Source of the DNA: Candidatus Aminicenantota bacterium
GTDB taxonomy: Bacteria > Acidobacteriota > Aminicenantia > S016-38
Assembly (NCBI GenBank): GCA_021161165.1
Contig: JAGHBF010000059.1
Location: forward strand, 1-26,653
Reading direction: 5' to 3'
DNA: 26,653 nt
Shown here: positions 18,134-24,959 of the stretch, one piece after another
How the letters are laid out: each line of letters starts with the position of its first letter
How positions within the stretch are numbered: position 1 is the stretch's first letter
Position numbers and translations under genes: made by a program
The notes under the pieces: model-generated
Database searches by the model: none
Seen by the model: only the letters and a program-made list of their open reading frames with translations
Told to the model about the DNA's origin: nothing

Positions 18134-19414
18134 ATGGATAAGAAGATTTTTGTAGAACCTGTGGCAAGGGTTGAGGGGCACGGAGGAATAGAAGTAATCA
18201 TAGAAAATAACGAAGTAAAGGAAGTAAAAGTTGAGATATTTGAAGGCCCAAGGCTTATGGAACAGCTTACAATTGGAAAACTTCCTGAAGAGGCGGTATC
18301 TATAACTTCCAGAATATGTGCAATATGCTTCTATTCCCATAGATTTTCTGATATAAGGACCCATGAAATAGCTCTTGGCATAAAACCTGGCAAGAAAGTC
18401 CAGCTTCTGAGGAAACTCGGTCATTACGGAGAGATGATAGAGAGCCACTCACTTCACTATTACCTTCTTGCTCTGCCAGATTATCTGGGTTATCCGGATG
18501 CCATTGCAATGATGGAGAAATATCCCGAAGAAGTAGCAGGCGCACTTGAGCTCAAGAAATATGGGAACAGGGTGATGGAGATAATTGCGGGTAGAAGGGT
18601 GCACGGCGAGAACTTGAGAATAGGTGGTTTTGGTAGAATCCCATCAGACGAAGAACTTGACTGGATAAAGACAAGGGCCCTTGAGCTTATCCCTACCATT
18701 GAAAGGGGAATAAACCTCTGGAAGGAGCTTGAAATTCCGGATTACTTGGAAGAGGAGGCTACTTTTATTTCCGTTCTTCCCGAAGACGGGTCATACGGAT
18801 TTTTCGCAGACACTATAGTTGTTTCAACAGGAGAGAAATACAAAGCCGATGATTACAAAAAAGTGACAAACGAAAGGGTTGTTCCCCATTCCTATGCAAA
18901 GCGCTGCCGCTATAAGGGAAAACCCTATACAGTTGGAGCACTTGCGAGGATGCTTAACATGGCTGACAGACTGGACGGCATGGCTGGAGAATACTTTAAG
19001 AAGCTCTATAATGAACGCTGGAGAAAGAATCCGCATTATAACAATATAGCCCAGGCCATTGAAATACTCTTCTGCCTGGAGAAAATCCCTGCTCTGGTAG
19101 ATGAAATAAAAAATACTCCCATTGAAGAGACAAAGCCAGGTAAAAAATCCGGCAAGGGAACAGGGCTTGTTGAAGCGCCAAGGGGACTGCTCATTCACCA
19201 TTATGAGATAGAAAACAATAGAGTGAAATATGCGGATTATGTAATACCCACAACTCAGAATCTGGATGACATGGAAAAATACATCCGCAATGCTGCAGAA
19301 AATCTGCTCAAGAAGGGAGTTCAGGAGATGGAACTTCCTCTTGAGATGATTATGCGTGCCTATGACCCCTGTATAAGCTGCAGTGTCCACCTGGTGAAAG
19401 TTGTAAGGAAATGA
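18134..19414 (+). CDS. hydA: Group 3b [NiFe] hydrogenase alpha (large, catalytic) subunit
   Basis: This is the catalytic subunit binding the Ni-Fe(CN)2CO centre, 426 residues. The L1 motif is RICAICFYSHR (Cys62, Cys65) and the L2 motif is DPCISCSVH (Cys413, Cys416, His419). The tail after the L2 histidine is only seven residues (LVKVVRK). Maturation proteases cut after this His; in the Pyrococcus enzyme a similarly short tail is removed. This makes the neighbouring, frameshifted protease gene (23500-23909) directly relevant. Overall motifs place it in group 3b (bidirectional, NADP-linked) rather than the membrane-bound uptake type, which would need a Tat signal on the small subunit. A strong hairpin follows the stop codon. 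Confidence 0.94.
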   Translation: MDKKIFVEPVARVEGHGGIEVIIENNEVKEVKVEIFEGPRLMEQLTIGKLPEEAVSITSRICAICFYSHRFSDIRTHEIALGIKPGKKVQLLRKLGHYGEMIESHSLHYYLLALPDYLGYPDAIAMMEKYPEEVAGALELKKYGNRVMEIIAGRRVHGENLRIGGFGRIPSDEELDWIKTRALELIPTIERGINLWKELEIPDYLEEEATFISVLPEDGSYGFFADTIVVSTGEKYKADDYKKVTNERVVPHSYAKRCRYKGKPYTVGALARMLNMADRLDGMAGEYFKKLYNERWRKNPHYNNIAQAIEILFCLEKIPALVDEIKNTPIEETKPGKKSGKGTGLVEAPRGLLIHHYEIENNRVKYADYVIPTTQNLDDMEKYIRNAAENLLKKGVQEMELPLEMIMRAYDPCISCSVHLVKVVRK

Positions 19415-19420
19415 TAATAA

Positions 19421-19444
19421 GGGAGGGGAAAAATTTCCCCTCCC
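19421..19444 (+). terminator. Intrinsic-terminator-like hairpin after the hydrogenase operon
   Basis: GGGAGGGGAAA (19421-19431) pairs perfectly with TTTCCCCTCCC (19434-19444), an 11-base stem with a tiny loop that in practice would open to about four bases. The following TGTTAAAATTATTTT is only partly T-rich, so it could terminate, attenuate or stabilise the upstream message. It separates the structural genes from the maturation genes. Confidence 0.6.
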
Positions 19445-19453
19445 TGTTAAAAT
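19445..19453 (+). promoter_or_regulatory. Candidate extended -10 promoter of the maturation operon
   Basis: TGT followed by TAAAAT directly after the hairpin is identical to the element at 14178-14186. The expected start site, about 7 bases downstream, falls on the A of the ATG at 19460. That gene has no Shine-Dalgarno sequence, consistent with a leaderless transcript. No -35 is evident; the region upstream is the terminator stem. Confidence 0.4.
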
Positions 19454-19459
19454 TATTTT

Positions 19460-19771
19460 ATGAAGAAAAACAGGCTACTATGGTTTGCGGTAGGAGTTAT
19501 TGCGATACTTCTCTGGTTTGCCTTTGAAAAAAGCTCGCAAAAGTCAAAAGTTTATACCGGTGTCGTTGTAAATAAGTTCCACACTACAGGCTGGAGGCTG
19601 AAGGGAAGACGGGTAAAAACGCTGTATTACATTGTTGTTAGAACAGATAAGAAAGAGAATATAAAGGTGGAAGTCCCAAAATCCCTCTACGATAGATTTG
19701 AAATTGGCACCAGTGTCATAAAAAGGAAGGGTTTCCTTTATCCTGAACCAGTAAATCCAGGAGGTAATTAG
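19460..19771 (+). CDS. Small single-pass membrane protein of unknown function
   Basis: The 103-residue protein has an N-terminal membrane anchor (LLWFAVGVIAILLWFAF, about residues 5-21) followed by a basic, beta-rich soluble domain with VYTGVVVNKFHTTGW, LYYIVVRTDKKENIKVEV and YDRFEIGTSVIKRKG. The pattern resembles small OB- or SH3-like extracytoplasmic domains of the DUF-type 'membrane anchor plus beta domain' proteins, but I cannot assign a family. It has no upstream ribosome binding site. Its stop codon shares one base with the GTG start of the HypF-domain gene, so it is probably first in the hydrogenase maturation operon. A link to hydrogenase function is suggested only by position. Confidence 0.7.
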   Translation: MKKNRLLWFAVGVIAILLWFAFEKSSQKSKVYTGVVVNKFHTTGWRLKGRRVKTLYYIVVRTDKKENIKVEVPKSLYDRFEIGTSVIKRKGFLYPEPVNPGGN

Positions 19772-20853
19772 TGGAAGTTTTAGAATTGACCCTTCCTTTT
19801 AAAAGCCCTTTCCCTGTTCTTGCCCTTGGGGCAGAGATGAAAAGAGGATTTTCAGTTTTAACCGGCAGCAGGGCATACCTCAGAATAGGGAAAGGCCCTC
19901 TAAATGACCTTGAAGCCCTTACTCTTCACAAAGAAGAAATAGATGATTTTTTAGAGGAAAAAGGAATAACACCAAAAGTTATTGCAGTTGATGCCCATCC
20001 CCTTTACCTTAATCGGAAAATTGCAGGAGATTACGGGAGAAAGGTTACGGAAGTGCAGCACCACAGGGCACACATTGCGTCAGTAATGGCAGAAAACGGC
20101 ATTACAGATAAGGTTATCGGCATTTCGCTTGATGGGACTGGATACGGAGACGATGGTGCAATATGGGGTGGCGAATTCTTTGTGGGGGACCTTTCCTCAA
20201 TGGAAAGAATGGGTCACATTGATTATTTTCCCCTACAGGGGGGAGACAAAGCAGCCACAGAAACCTGGAGACCGGCCCTGGGTATTCTAAATAAAAAAGC
20301 CCCTGACCTCGCAGAAAAAATTGCAGAGAGAGTTGGAGAAAAAGCTCTTCTTGTTCTTAATGCTATAAGAAAAGACATAGGAACAGTCTTAACCTCAAGT
20401 GCTGGCAGGTTGTTTGATGCTGCTGCATTTCTAATCCTTGGAATCAGTGAAAACACCTTTGAGGCAGAAGCTCCTATAAAACTTGAAAAGGCAGCAGAGG
20501 AAAATATCCATTATTATAAATTCTCGATTATTGAAAAGGATGGAAAATTTTTGTTAGACCCTTTCCCTGTATTCAGGGAGATTTTAGAAGACAAAAGGTC
20601 TCCCGGAGAAAAATCCTTCTCATTTCATTACGGTCTTGCTATAGGCCTTGTGGAGGTCGCAGAAAAAATGAGGGAGGCCACAGGAATTAAAAAGGTTGCT
20701 ATAAGCGGTGGAGTTTTCCAGAACAGGCTGCTTACCAGCATACTGAAAGACATGCTTTTAAATAAAAATTTTGAAATTATTTATCATACCAAGACCCCAC
20801 CCCACGACGGTTCACTTGCTCTGGGGCAGGGGGTTCTTGCATTACAGAGGTGA
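19771..20853 (+). CDS. Stand-alone HypF carbamoyltransferase (Kae1-like) domain
   Basis: The 360-residue product matches only the C-terminal half of HypF, the part that passes the carbamoyl group to the HypE cysteine on the way to Fe-CN ligands. It starts at the Kae1-like domain with PFPVLALGAEMKRGFSV. It carries HHRAH (residues 97-101, metal binding), SLDGTGYGDDGAIWGGEFF (119-137), the late ISGGVFQNRLL, and PPHDGSLALGQG near the end. The acylphosphatase domain, the zinc fingers and the YrdC-like domain of full HypF (about 750 residues) are all missing. The GTG start has its own GGAGG ribosome binding site at 19760-19764, so this is a proper gene, not a decayed remnant. hypC follows after 3 bases. 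The missing half is not elsewhere in this window. Confidence 0.88.
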   Translation: MEVLELTLPFKSPFPVLALGAEMKRGFSVLTGSRAYLRIGKGPLNDLEALTLHKEEIDDFLEEKGITPKVIAVDAHPLYLNRKIAGDYGRKVTEVQHHRAHIASVMAENGITDKVIGISLDGTGYGDDGAIWGGEFFVGDLSSMERMGHIDYFPLQGGDKAATETWRPALGILNKKAPDLAEKIAERVGEKALLVLNAIRKDIGTVLTSSAGRLFDAAAFLILGISENTFEAEAPIKLEKAAEENIHYYKFSIIEKDGKFLLDPFPVFREILEDKRSPGEKSFSFHYGLAIGLVEVAEKMREATGIKKVAISGGVFQNRLLTSILKDMLLNKNFEIIYHTKTPPHDGSLALGQGVLALQR

Positions 20854-20856
20854 AAA

Positions 20857-21072
20857 ATGTGTCTTGCGGTTCCTATGAAGCTCATAAAAAAAGAGGGAGA
20901 TAAGGGAATAGTGCTTTCAATGGGTGTTGAAAGGGAAGTCTCCCTTGCCCTTCTTCCTGAGGCTGAAATTGGAGATTGGGTGATAGTTCACGCAGGCTTT
21001 GCCATTGAAAGGATGGATGAGGAAGAAGCCAGGGAAAGCCTTAAACTTCTGGAGGAGATGTGGAGCTCGTAA
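20857..21072 (+). CDS. hypC: Hydrogenase assembly chaperone HypC
   Basis: HypC is the small chaperone that, with HypD, carries the Fe(CN)2CO fragment and delivers it to the large subunit. The protein has 71 residues and begins MCLAVPMKLI, with the essential Cys2 exposed after Met removal. It has the OB-fold pattern DWVIVHAGFAIERMDEEEA. The length is typical. The 3' end overlaps the hypD start by 13 bases. Only one HypC/HybG homologue is in the window. Confidence 0.96.
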   Translation: MCLAVPMKLIKKEGDKGIVLSMGVEREVSLALLPEAEIGDWVIVHAGFAIERMDEEEARESLKLLEEMWSS

Positions 21073-22133
21073 GAGAATTCAGGGATTCTTCCAGGGTGAA
21101 CATCCTCAAGGAAAAGCTTGAAGGCTTTGCCTTCAAAAATGAAGTAAAAATAATGGAGGTTTGCGGCACTCACACCATGCAGATCCACCGTTTCGGAATC
21201 CATCAGATGCTCCCTGAGAATGTAAAACTGATTTCAGGACCTGGATGCCCTGTTTGTGTTACAGAAAACAGCTACATTGACCATGCCATAGAGCTTGCAA
21301 GGGCAGGATTTACAATAACCACCTTTGGAGACATGATAAGGGTTCCCGGTTCATATTCAAGCCTTGAGAAGGTAAGAGCTGAAGGTGGGGATGTTCACGT
21401 TGTTTATTCTCCAATGGATTCACTTGAGCTGGCCCAAAGGTCAGGGAAAGAAGTGATTTTTCTTGCCATTGGTTTTGAAACAACCGCTCCCACAATAGGT
21501 GCAACCGTCAAAAAGGCTAAGGAACTTGAACTGGAAAATTTTTCCATTCTTGCCGGTAATAAACTTGTCCCACCTGCACTGAAAGTTCTTGTTGAGGACA
21601 GAAACCTTGGAGTTAATGGATTTCTTCTTCCTGGCCATGTGAGCGTGATAATAGGAATGAGACCCTATGAATTTATAACCGAATACGGGGTGCCTGGCGT
21701 GATCTCAGGTTTTGAACCTGTGGATATAATTTCCTCGATAGTGCTTCTCCTTGAAATGATAGAAAAGGGCGAAGCCAGGATAATTAACAACTATAAAAGA
21801 GCCGTGCGTGACGGGGGAAATCCTACGGCTCAGAGAATAATACAGGAAGTTTTTGAGCCAGTTGATTCAGAATGGAGGGGACTCGGATGGATGGAGGGAA
21901 GCGGTCTCGGTTTAAGAGAAGAATACAGCGAATTTGATGCAGAAAAGCGTTTTCAGGTTGATGTTCCCCCTCCCAGAGAGCATCCCGGGTGCAGATGTGG
22001 GGATGTCCTTAAGGGAATCATAAATCCCCCGGAATGTCCGCTTTTCGGTAAAGTATGCACCCCGGAAAATCCCGTGGGACCATGTATGGTATCATCGGAG
22101 GGAAGTTGCAGTGCGTGGTATAAATACGGATAA
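21060..22133 (+). CDS. hypD: Hydrogenase maturation protein HypD
   Basis: HypD is the Fe-S scaffold on which the Fe(CN)2CO group is assembled. It has 357 residues. Key motifs are EVCGTHTMQIHRFGI (Cys35), SGPGCPVCVT (Cys63, Cys66) and the C-terminal [4Fe-4S] segment with HPGCRCGDVLKG, ECPLFGKVC and GPCMVSSEG. The start is GTG at 21060, inside hypC, with GGAGGAG just before it, so the two are translationally coupled. The 3' end overlaps hypE by 23 bases. Confidence 0.96.
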   Translation: MELVREFRDSSRVNILKEKLEGFAFKNEVKIMEVCGTHTMQIHRFGIHQMLPENVKLISGPGCPVCVTENSYIDHAIELARAGFTITTFGDMIRVPGSYSSLEKVRAEGGDVHVVYSPMDSLELAQRSGKEVIFLAIGFETTAPTIGATVKKAKELELENFSILAGNKLVPPALKVLVEDRNLGVNGFLLPGHVSVIIGMRPYEFITEYGVPGVISGFEPVDIISSIVLLLEMIEKGEARIINNYKRAVRDGGNPTAQRIIQEVFEPVDSEWRGLGWMEGSGLGLREEYSEFDAEKRFQVDVPPPREHPGCRCGDVLKGIINPPECPLFGKVCTPENPVGPCMVSSEGSCSAWYKYG

Positions 22134-23112
22134 AATAACCCTTGCCCATGGCGGTGGGGGCAAAAAGACAGAGGACATTATAAGGGGAATATTTCAGAAA
22201 TACCTGAATGACCCTGTTCTTGCTGAAATGGACGATGGAGCAGTTCTGGAAGACCTGGTGTTTTCAACCGACAGCTTTGTTGTAAACCCGATATTTTTCC
22301 CTGGAGGCGATATAGGAAGACTTGCAATCTCCGGAACGGTGAATGACATAGCAGTGATGGGAGCCCGTCCTCTTTATCTTTCCCTGGGATTCATAATAGA
22401 AGAGGGTTTCGAAATATCTTCACTTGAGAAGATACTCATTTCAATCAAAGAGGCTTCGGAAGAGGCAGGGGTAAGAATAGTAACAGGCGATACAAAGGTA
22501 GTTGAAAAGGGCAAAGCAGACGGCATCTACATAAATTCCTCAGGTATAGGAAAAACTCTCCTTTCACCTCCGCCTTCAAGATACAGAATAGAACCAGGTG
22601 ACCTTGTTTTGATAAACGGGGAAATAGGCCTTCATGGAACAGCTATCCTTGTTGCAAGAGAGGAGCTTGGAATAAAAGCGGACATCAAAAGCGATGTTGC
22701 TCCCCTGTGGCCCCTTATAGAAAGCATTATTTCTCCTTCTGTGAAATTCATGAGAGACCCCACAAGGGGTGGTCTTGCTGCTGTGCTTAATGAAATAGTT
22801 GAGGGAATGAACTTTGGCATAAGACTCTGGGAAGAAAAGCTTCCAGTTTCCCAGGAAGTTGCAGGGATTTGCGAAGTATTGGGTTTTGACCCACTACAGC
22901 TGGCAAACGAGGGTAAAGTGGTAGTGTTTGTGAAGAAAGAAGATGCGGAAAGTGTTCTTGAGAAGATGAAATCTCATCCCCTTGGCAAACAGGCTGAAAT
23001 TATAGGAGAGGTAACTGATGAATTCCCGGGAAAAGCCGTCCTTAAAACCACCCTCGGTACCCACCGCATAATAGAACAGCCCATGGGAGAACTTCTCCCC
23101 CGCATCTGCTAA
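22111..23112 (+). CDS. hypE: Hydrogenase maturation protein HypE
   Basis: HypE dehydrates its own C-terminal thiocarboxamide to thiocyanate, using ATP, and is the direct acceptor from HypF. It has 333 residues of the PurM/SelD-like fold: LAHGGGGKKTEDII near the start, EMDDGAVL, GTVNDIAVMGARPLYLS, and FMRDPTRGGLAAVLNEIVE. It ends exactly in PRIC, the required C-terminal cysteine. The start is GTG at 22111 with GGAGGG upstream. It should receive its carbamoyl group from the stand-alone HypF domain encoded upstream. Confidence 0.96.
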   Translation: MRGINTDKITLAHGGGGKKTEDIIRGIFQKYLNDPVLAEMDDGAVLEDLVFSTDSFVVNPIFFPGGDIGRLAISGTVNDIAVMGARPLYLSLGFIIEEGFEISSLEKILISIKEASEEAGVRIVTGDTKVVEKGKADGIYINSSGIGKTLLSPPPSRYRIEPGDLVLINGEIGLHGTAILVAREELGIKADIKSDVAPLWPLIESIISPSVKFMRDPTRGGLAAVLNEIVEGMNFGIRLWEEKLPVSQEVAGICEVLGFDPLQLANEGKVVVFVKKEDAESVLEKMKSHPLGKQAEIIGEVTDEFPGKAVLKTTLGTHRIIEQPMGELLPRIC

Positions 23113-23115
23113 TGA

Positions 23116-23141
23116 GGGGTCAGGTCTTCACATTTGACATT
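23116..23141 (+). repeat. REP-like element fragment (GGGGTCAGGTCTT type)
   Basis: The 43-base gap between hypE and hypA contains GGGGTCAGGTCTTCACA followed by TTTGACATT. From memory, this sequence recurs as the core of REP elements mobilised by REP-associated tyrosine transposases in several bacterial groups. Only one copy is in this window and no transposase is nearby. The hypA ribosome binding site (CAGGAG) begins just after it. Confidence 0.4.
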
Positions 23142-23155
23142 TCTCAGGAGTTCAC

Positions 23156-23503
23156 ATGCACGAAGGCACTATAGCAAGAGAAATAATAAGAACCGCTAAG
23201 GAAGAGGCCTTGAAGGCAGGAATGGAGAAAATCTCCACCATAAAAGTAGTAATAGGGGAGATGCACGCCGTTGTGGAAGATGCTCTTATTTTTCTCTTTG
23301 ACCTTATGAAAAAAGAAGAAGAGGGCATGGAAGATACTATCCTCAGTGTTGAGAAAAAACCAGTTGTAGTTCGCTGTAAAAAGTGCGGGAACGAATTTCG
23401 TCCTGAAAAACCCATTTTTATCTGTCCTTCTTGCGGTTCCATGGAAACAGAACTTATTTCAGGAGACGAAATGTACATTGAATCCATGGAGGGTGAAAAT
23501 TGA
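23156..23503 (+). CDS. hypA: Hydrogenase nickel incorporation protein HypA
   Basis: HypA is the nickel metallochaperone that hands Ni to the large subunit, normally with the GTPase HypB. It has 115 residues. The N-terminal MHE (His2) is the nickel site, and the structural zinc site is CKKCG/CPSCG (Cys74, 77, 90, 93). CAGGAG upstream supports the ATG at 23156. Its stop overlaps the protease start (TTGA). HypB is not in the window, so it must be elsewhere, or nickel delivery works without it. Confidence 0.95.
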   Translation: MHEGTIAREIIRTAKEEALKAGMEKISTIKVVIGEMHAVVEDALIFLFDLMKKEEEGMEDTILSVEKKPVVVRCKKCGNEFRPEKPIFICPSCGSMETELISGDEMYIESMEGEN

Positions 23504-23909
23504 TTGTAATTTGTGGCGTAGGAAATACATGGAGAGGGGACGACGGTGCTGGCATAAGAGCTGCAGAAATGCTGAAGGACAAATACACGGTCTTTCTGTG
23601 TGACACCTACCCGGAGCGATTTATAGATGAGATTTGCGAGCTAAGGCCCGATAAGGTAATAATAATAGACGCAGCCAATTTTGGGGCGAACCAGGCGAGG
23701 TAAGAGAAATACCTCCAGAAGATATTGATCGCCACAGTATTTCCACACACACAATTCCCCTTTCTCTTTTCGCCAGCCTTTTGAAAAAGTGCTGTCCGGA
23801 AGTGGTGATTTACGGCATACAATTTAAGGATATAAGCTTTGGCGATAAACTCAGCCCTGAAGTGGAGCAGGGGATAAAATCTCTGGTTGAAAAACTCTCC
23901 AGCCTTTAA
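23500..23909 (+). pseudogene. Hydrogenase maturation protease, interrupted by a one-base deletion
   Basis: This is a HycI/HyaD/FrxA-type endopeptidase that trims the large-subunit C terminus after nickel insertion. The first frame (TTG start, 67 residues) has the family opening VGNTWRGDDGAG with the first metal-binding Asp and a second in IIIDAANFGAN. It then hits TAA at 23701. One extra C near 23691 would instead continue as NPGEVREIPPEDIDRHSIST in the other frame. That frame includes the metal-binding His region, then CCPEVVIYGIQFKDISFG, and stops at 23907-23909, giving about 136 residues, a normal family length. The break is therefore either a sequencing or assembly error, a true inactivating deletion, or (less likely) a programmed -1 shift; no classic slippery heptamer is obvious. 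It overlaps the hypA stop by 4 bases. Confidence 0.88.
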
Positions 23910-23928
23910 AAGGCCCTCTTATCCTATC

Positions 23929-24354
23929 CTACTCGCTCGCTTTCGAAAAATACTCTTTTATTTTCCCGAGCAATTCCCCTGCAAGTTCTATTACCATTTT
24001 TACTTCTTCCCGGCTGACATCTATTCCATCATACTGGACCTGGTGACGTCTCATTCTGACCCTGTGAATTGCCTGCATATGCTCCTTCAACAAATCCGGG
24101 AAAAGCTCCTCTACCGCCACCATCAAACAATAATGGCTTCTTTCCCTGTATCCTGCAGAAAAGAGCAGTGCCCTCAGAGAATGGAAAATTGAATTGTAAG
24201 CCGCAATTTCTCCCATTGTATTCTCGTTTATCTCAAGATTTTTCTCCGCAGCATGCAGAAATTTCTCAGCAAGCTTTATGGAATTTTCTACCCTTATTTT
24301 TGTGGATTCATCCTTTTTAATATAACCTTCTTCAAGACATTCGTGAAAATTCAA
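23929..24354 (-). CDS. HEPN domain protein (partner of the nucleotidyltransferase)
   Basis: The 141-residue all-helical protein fits the HEPN family, many of which are RNases or toxins paired with minimal nucleotidyltransferases. Typical features are AAYNSIFHSLRALLFSAGYR then ERSHYC, giving Arg70-x3-His74, and a second basic patch RVRMRRHQVQY (about 98-108) as in many HEPN proteins. The Arg-to-His spacing is shorter than the R-x4-6-H of well-studied HEPN RNases, so ribonuclease activity is uncertain. The ATG overlaps the stop of the upstream nucleotidyltransferase gene by 4 bases (ATGA), so the two are coupled. It is convergent with the hydrogenase maturation operon, with about 19 bases between stops. 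Confidence 0.82.
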   Translation of the reverse strand: MNFHECLEEGYIKKDESTKIRVENSIKLAEKFLHAAEKNLEINENTMGEIAAYNSIFHSLRALLFSAGYRERSHYCLMVAVEELFPDLLKEHMQAIHRVRMRRHQVQYDGIDVSREEVKMVIELAGELLGKIKEYFSKASE

Positions 24355-24914
24355 AGCCCCTCTCCCTTAATAATAATGTGATTTTCCAGAACCGACCTTA
24401 CAAAAGGGTTGCTCTCCTTTTTCATCTTTTCCCATACATGGAAAGGATAAATAGAAACTTCTATTTCCAGCCCTGCCTGTTCCTCCTTTTGCCTTAGTTT
24501 TTCCATAACAAGTGCCTTCTCGTCCCCAATTACAAGAACGTCAAGGTCACTGTTCCTGTCAAACTCCCCACGAACAAAGCCGCCGTATGCAGCAATTGTA
24601 AGGGCATCAGGAGCAATTTCTTCAAGGGATAAGGACTTTATAAGAAGGACTCCATAAGTGGTTTTTAGCCTTTTTATCAGATAATCGTCGCTGTTCAGGC
24701 GAAAAAATCTTTGATTTCCGGCCTTTCTTTCCTCCAGTATTCTGAATTTTAGAAATAGTTCCCCATAAAACTTTACAGTGGAGGGACTCAGATTTGCCCT
24801 TCTTGCTATTTCCTTTAGATGAAATTCTTTTCCGGGATTGAACAGGAAAAATTCAAGGAGTTTAAATCCAGCGAATTTACGAAAAACCGAAAGAATGTCA
24901 GATGTTCTTTCCAT
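24351..24914 (-). CDS. Winged-helix domain fused to a minimal nucleotidyltransferase
   Basis: The protein has two domains. Residues 1-75 form a winged helix (FHLKEIARRANLSPSTVKFY is the recognition region). Residues about 100-187 form a DNA polymerase beta-like minimal nucleotidyltransferase with YGGFVRGEFDRNSDLDVLVI (110-129; Asp123, Asp125) and a third acidic position in EIEVSIY (Glu152). The usual GS of the family is GG here. Relatives (MntA) AMPylate or otherwise silence the partner HEPN protein. The open frame extends to 24932, but that ATG lies inside the probable promoter, so the ATG at 24914 is chosen (187 residues). The DNA-binding domain suggests that it represses its own operon at the repeats immediately upstream. 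Confidence 0.82.
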   Translation of the reverse strand: MERTSDILSVFRKFAGFKLLEFFLFNPGKEFHLKEIARRANLSPSTVKFYGELFLKFRILEERKAGNQRFFRLNSDDYLIKRLKTTYGVLLIKSLSLEEIAPDALTIAAYGGFVRGEFDRNSDLDVLVIGDEKALVMEKLRQKEEQAGLEIEVSIYPFHVWEKMKKESNPFVRSVLENHIIIKGEGL

Positions 24915-24955
24915 CGAACGAAAGTTTACCACATCGAACGAATTTTGTAAACTTT
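24912..24955 (-). promoter_or_regulatory. Promoter/operator of the HEPN-nucleotidyltransferase operon
   Basis: On the plus strand CATCGAACGAA occurs at 24912-24922 and again at 24932-24942, exactly 20 bases (two helical turns) apart. AAAGTTTAC (24921-24929) and GTAAACTTT (24947-24955) form a perfect inverted repeat. Read on the minus strand, TTTACA (24951-24946) and TAAACT (24928-24923) make a promoter with 17-base spacing. The repeats therefore cover the spacer and the start site, as expected for an autorepressor site. The start site would fall next to the ATG at 24914. Confidence 0.6.
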
Positions 24956-24959
24956 TATA

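Noticed and set aside
19771..20853. TsaD (tRNA threonylcarbamoyltransferase) as the identity of the HypF-like gene
   Set aside because: The motifs SLDGTGYGDDGAIWGGE and PPHDGSLALGQG and the hyp operon context fit the HypF carbamoyltransferase domain better than TsaD.
23680..23703. Programmed -1 frameshift in the protease gene
   Set aside because: TTTTGGGGCG was examined as a slippery site but does not satisfy the X-XXY-YYZ pattern in the zero frame, so a base deletion or sequence error is favoured.
23887..24192. 101-codon plus-strand open frame over the HEPN gene
   Set aside because: It is antisense to the well-supported HEPN gene, lacks a family pattern and has no clear ribosome binding site.
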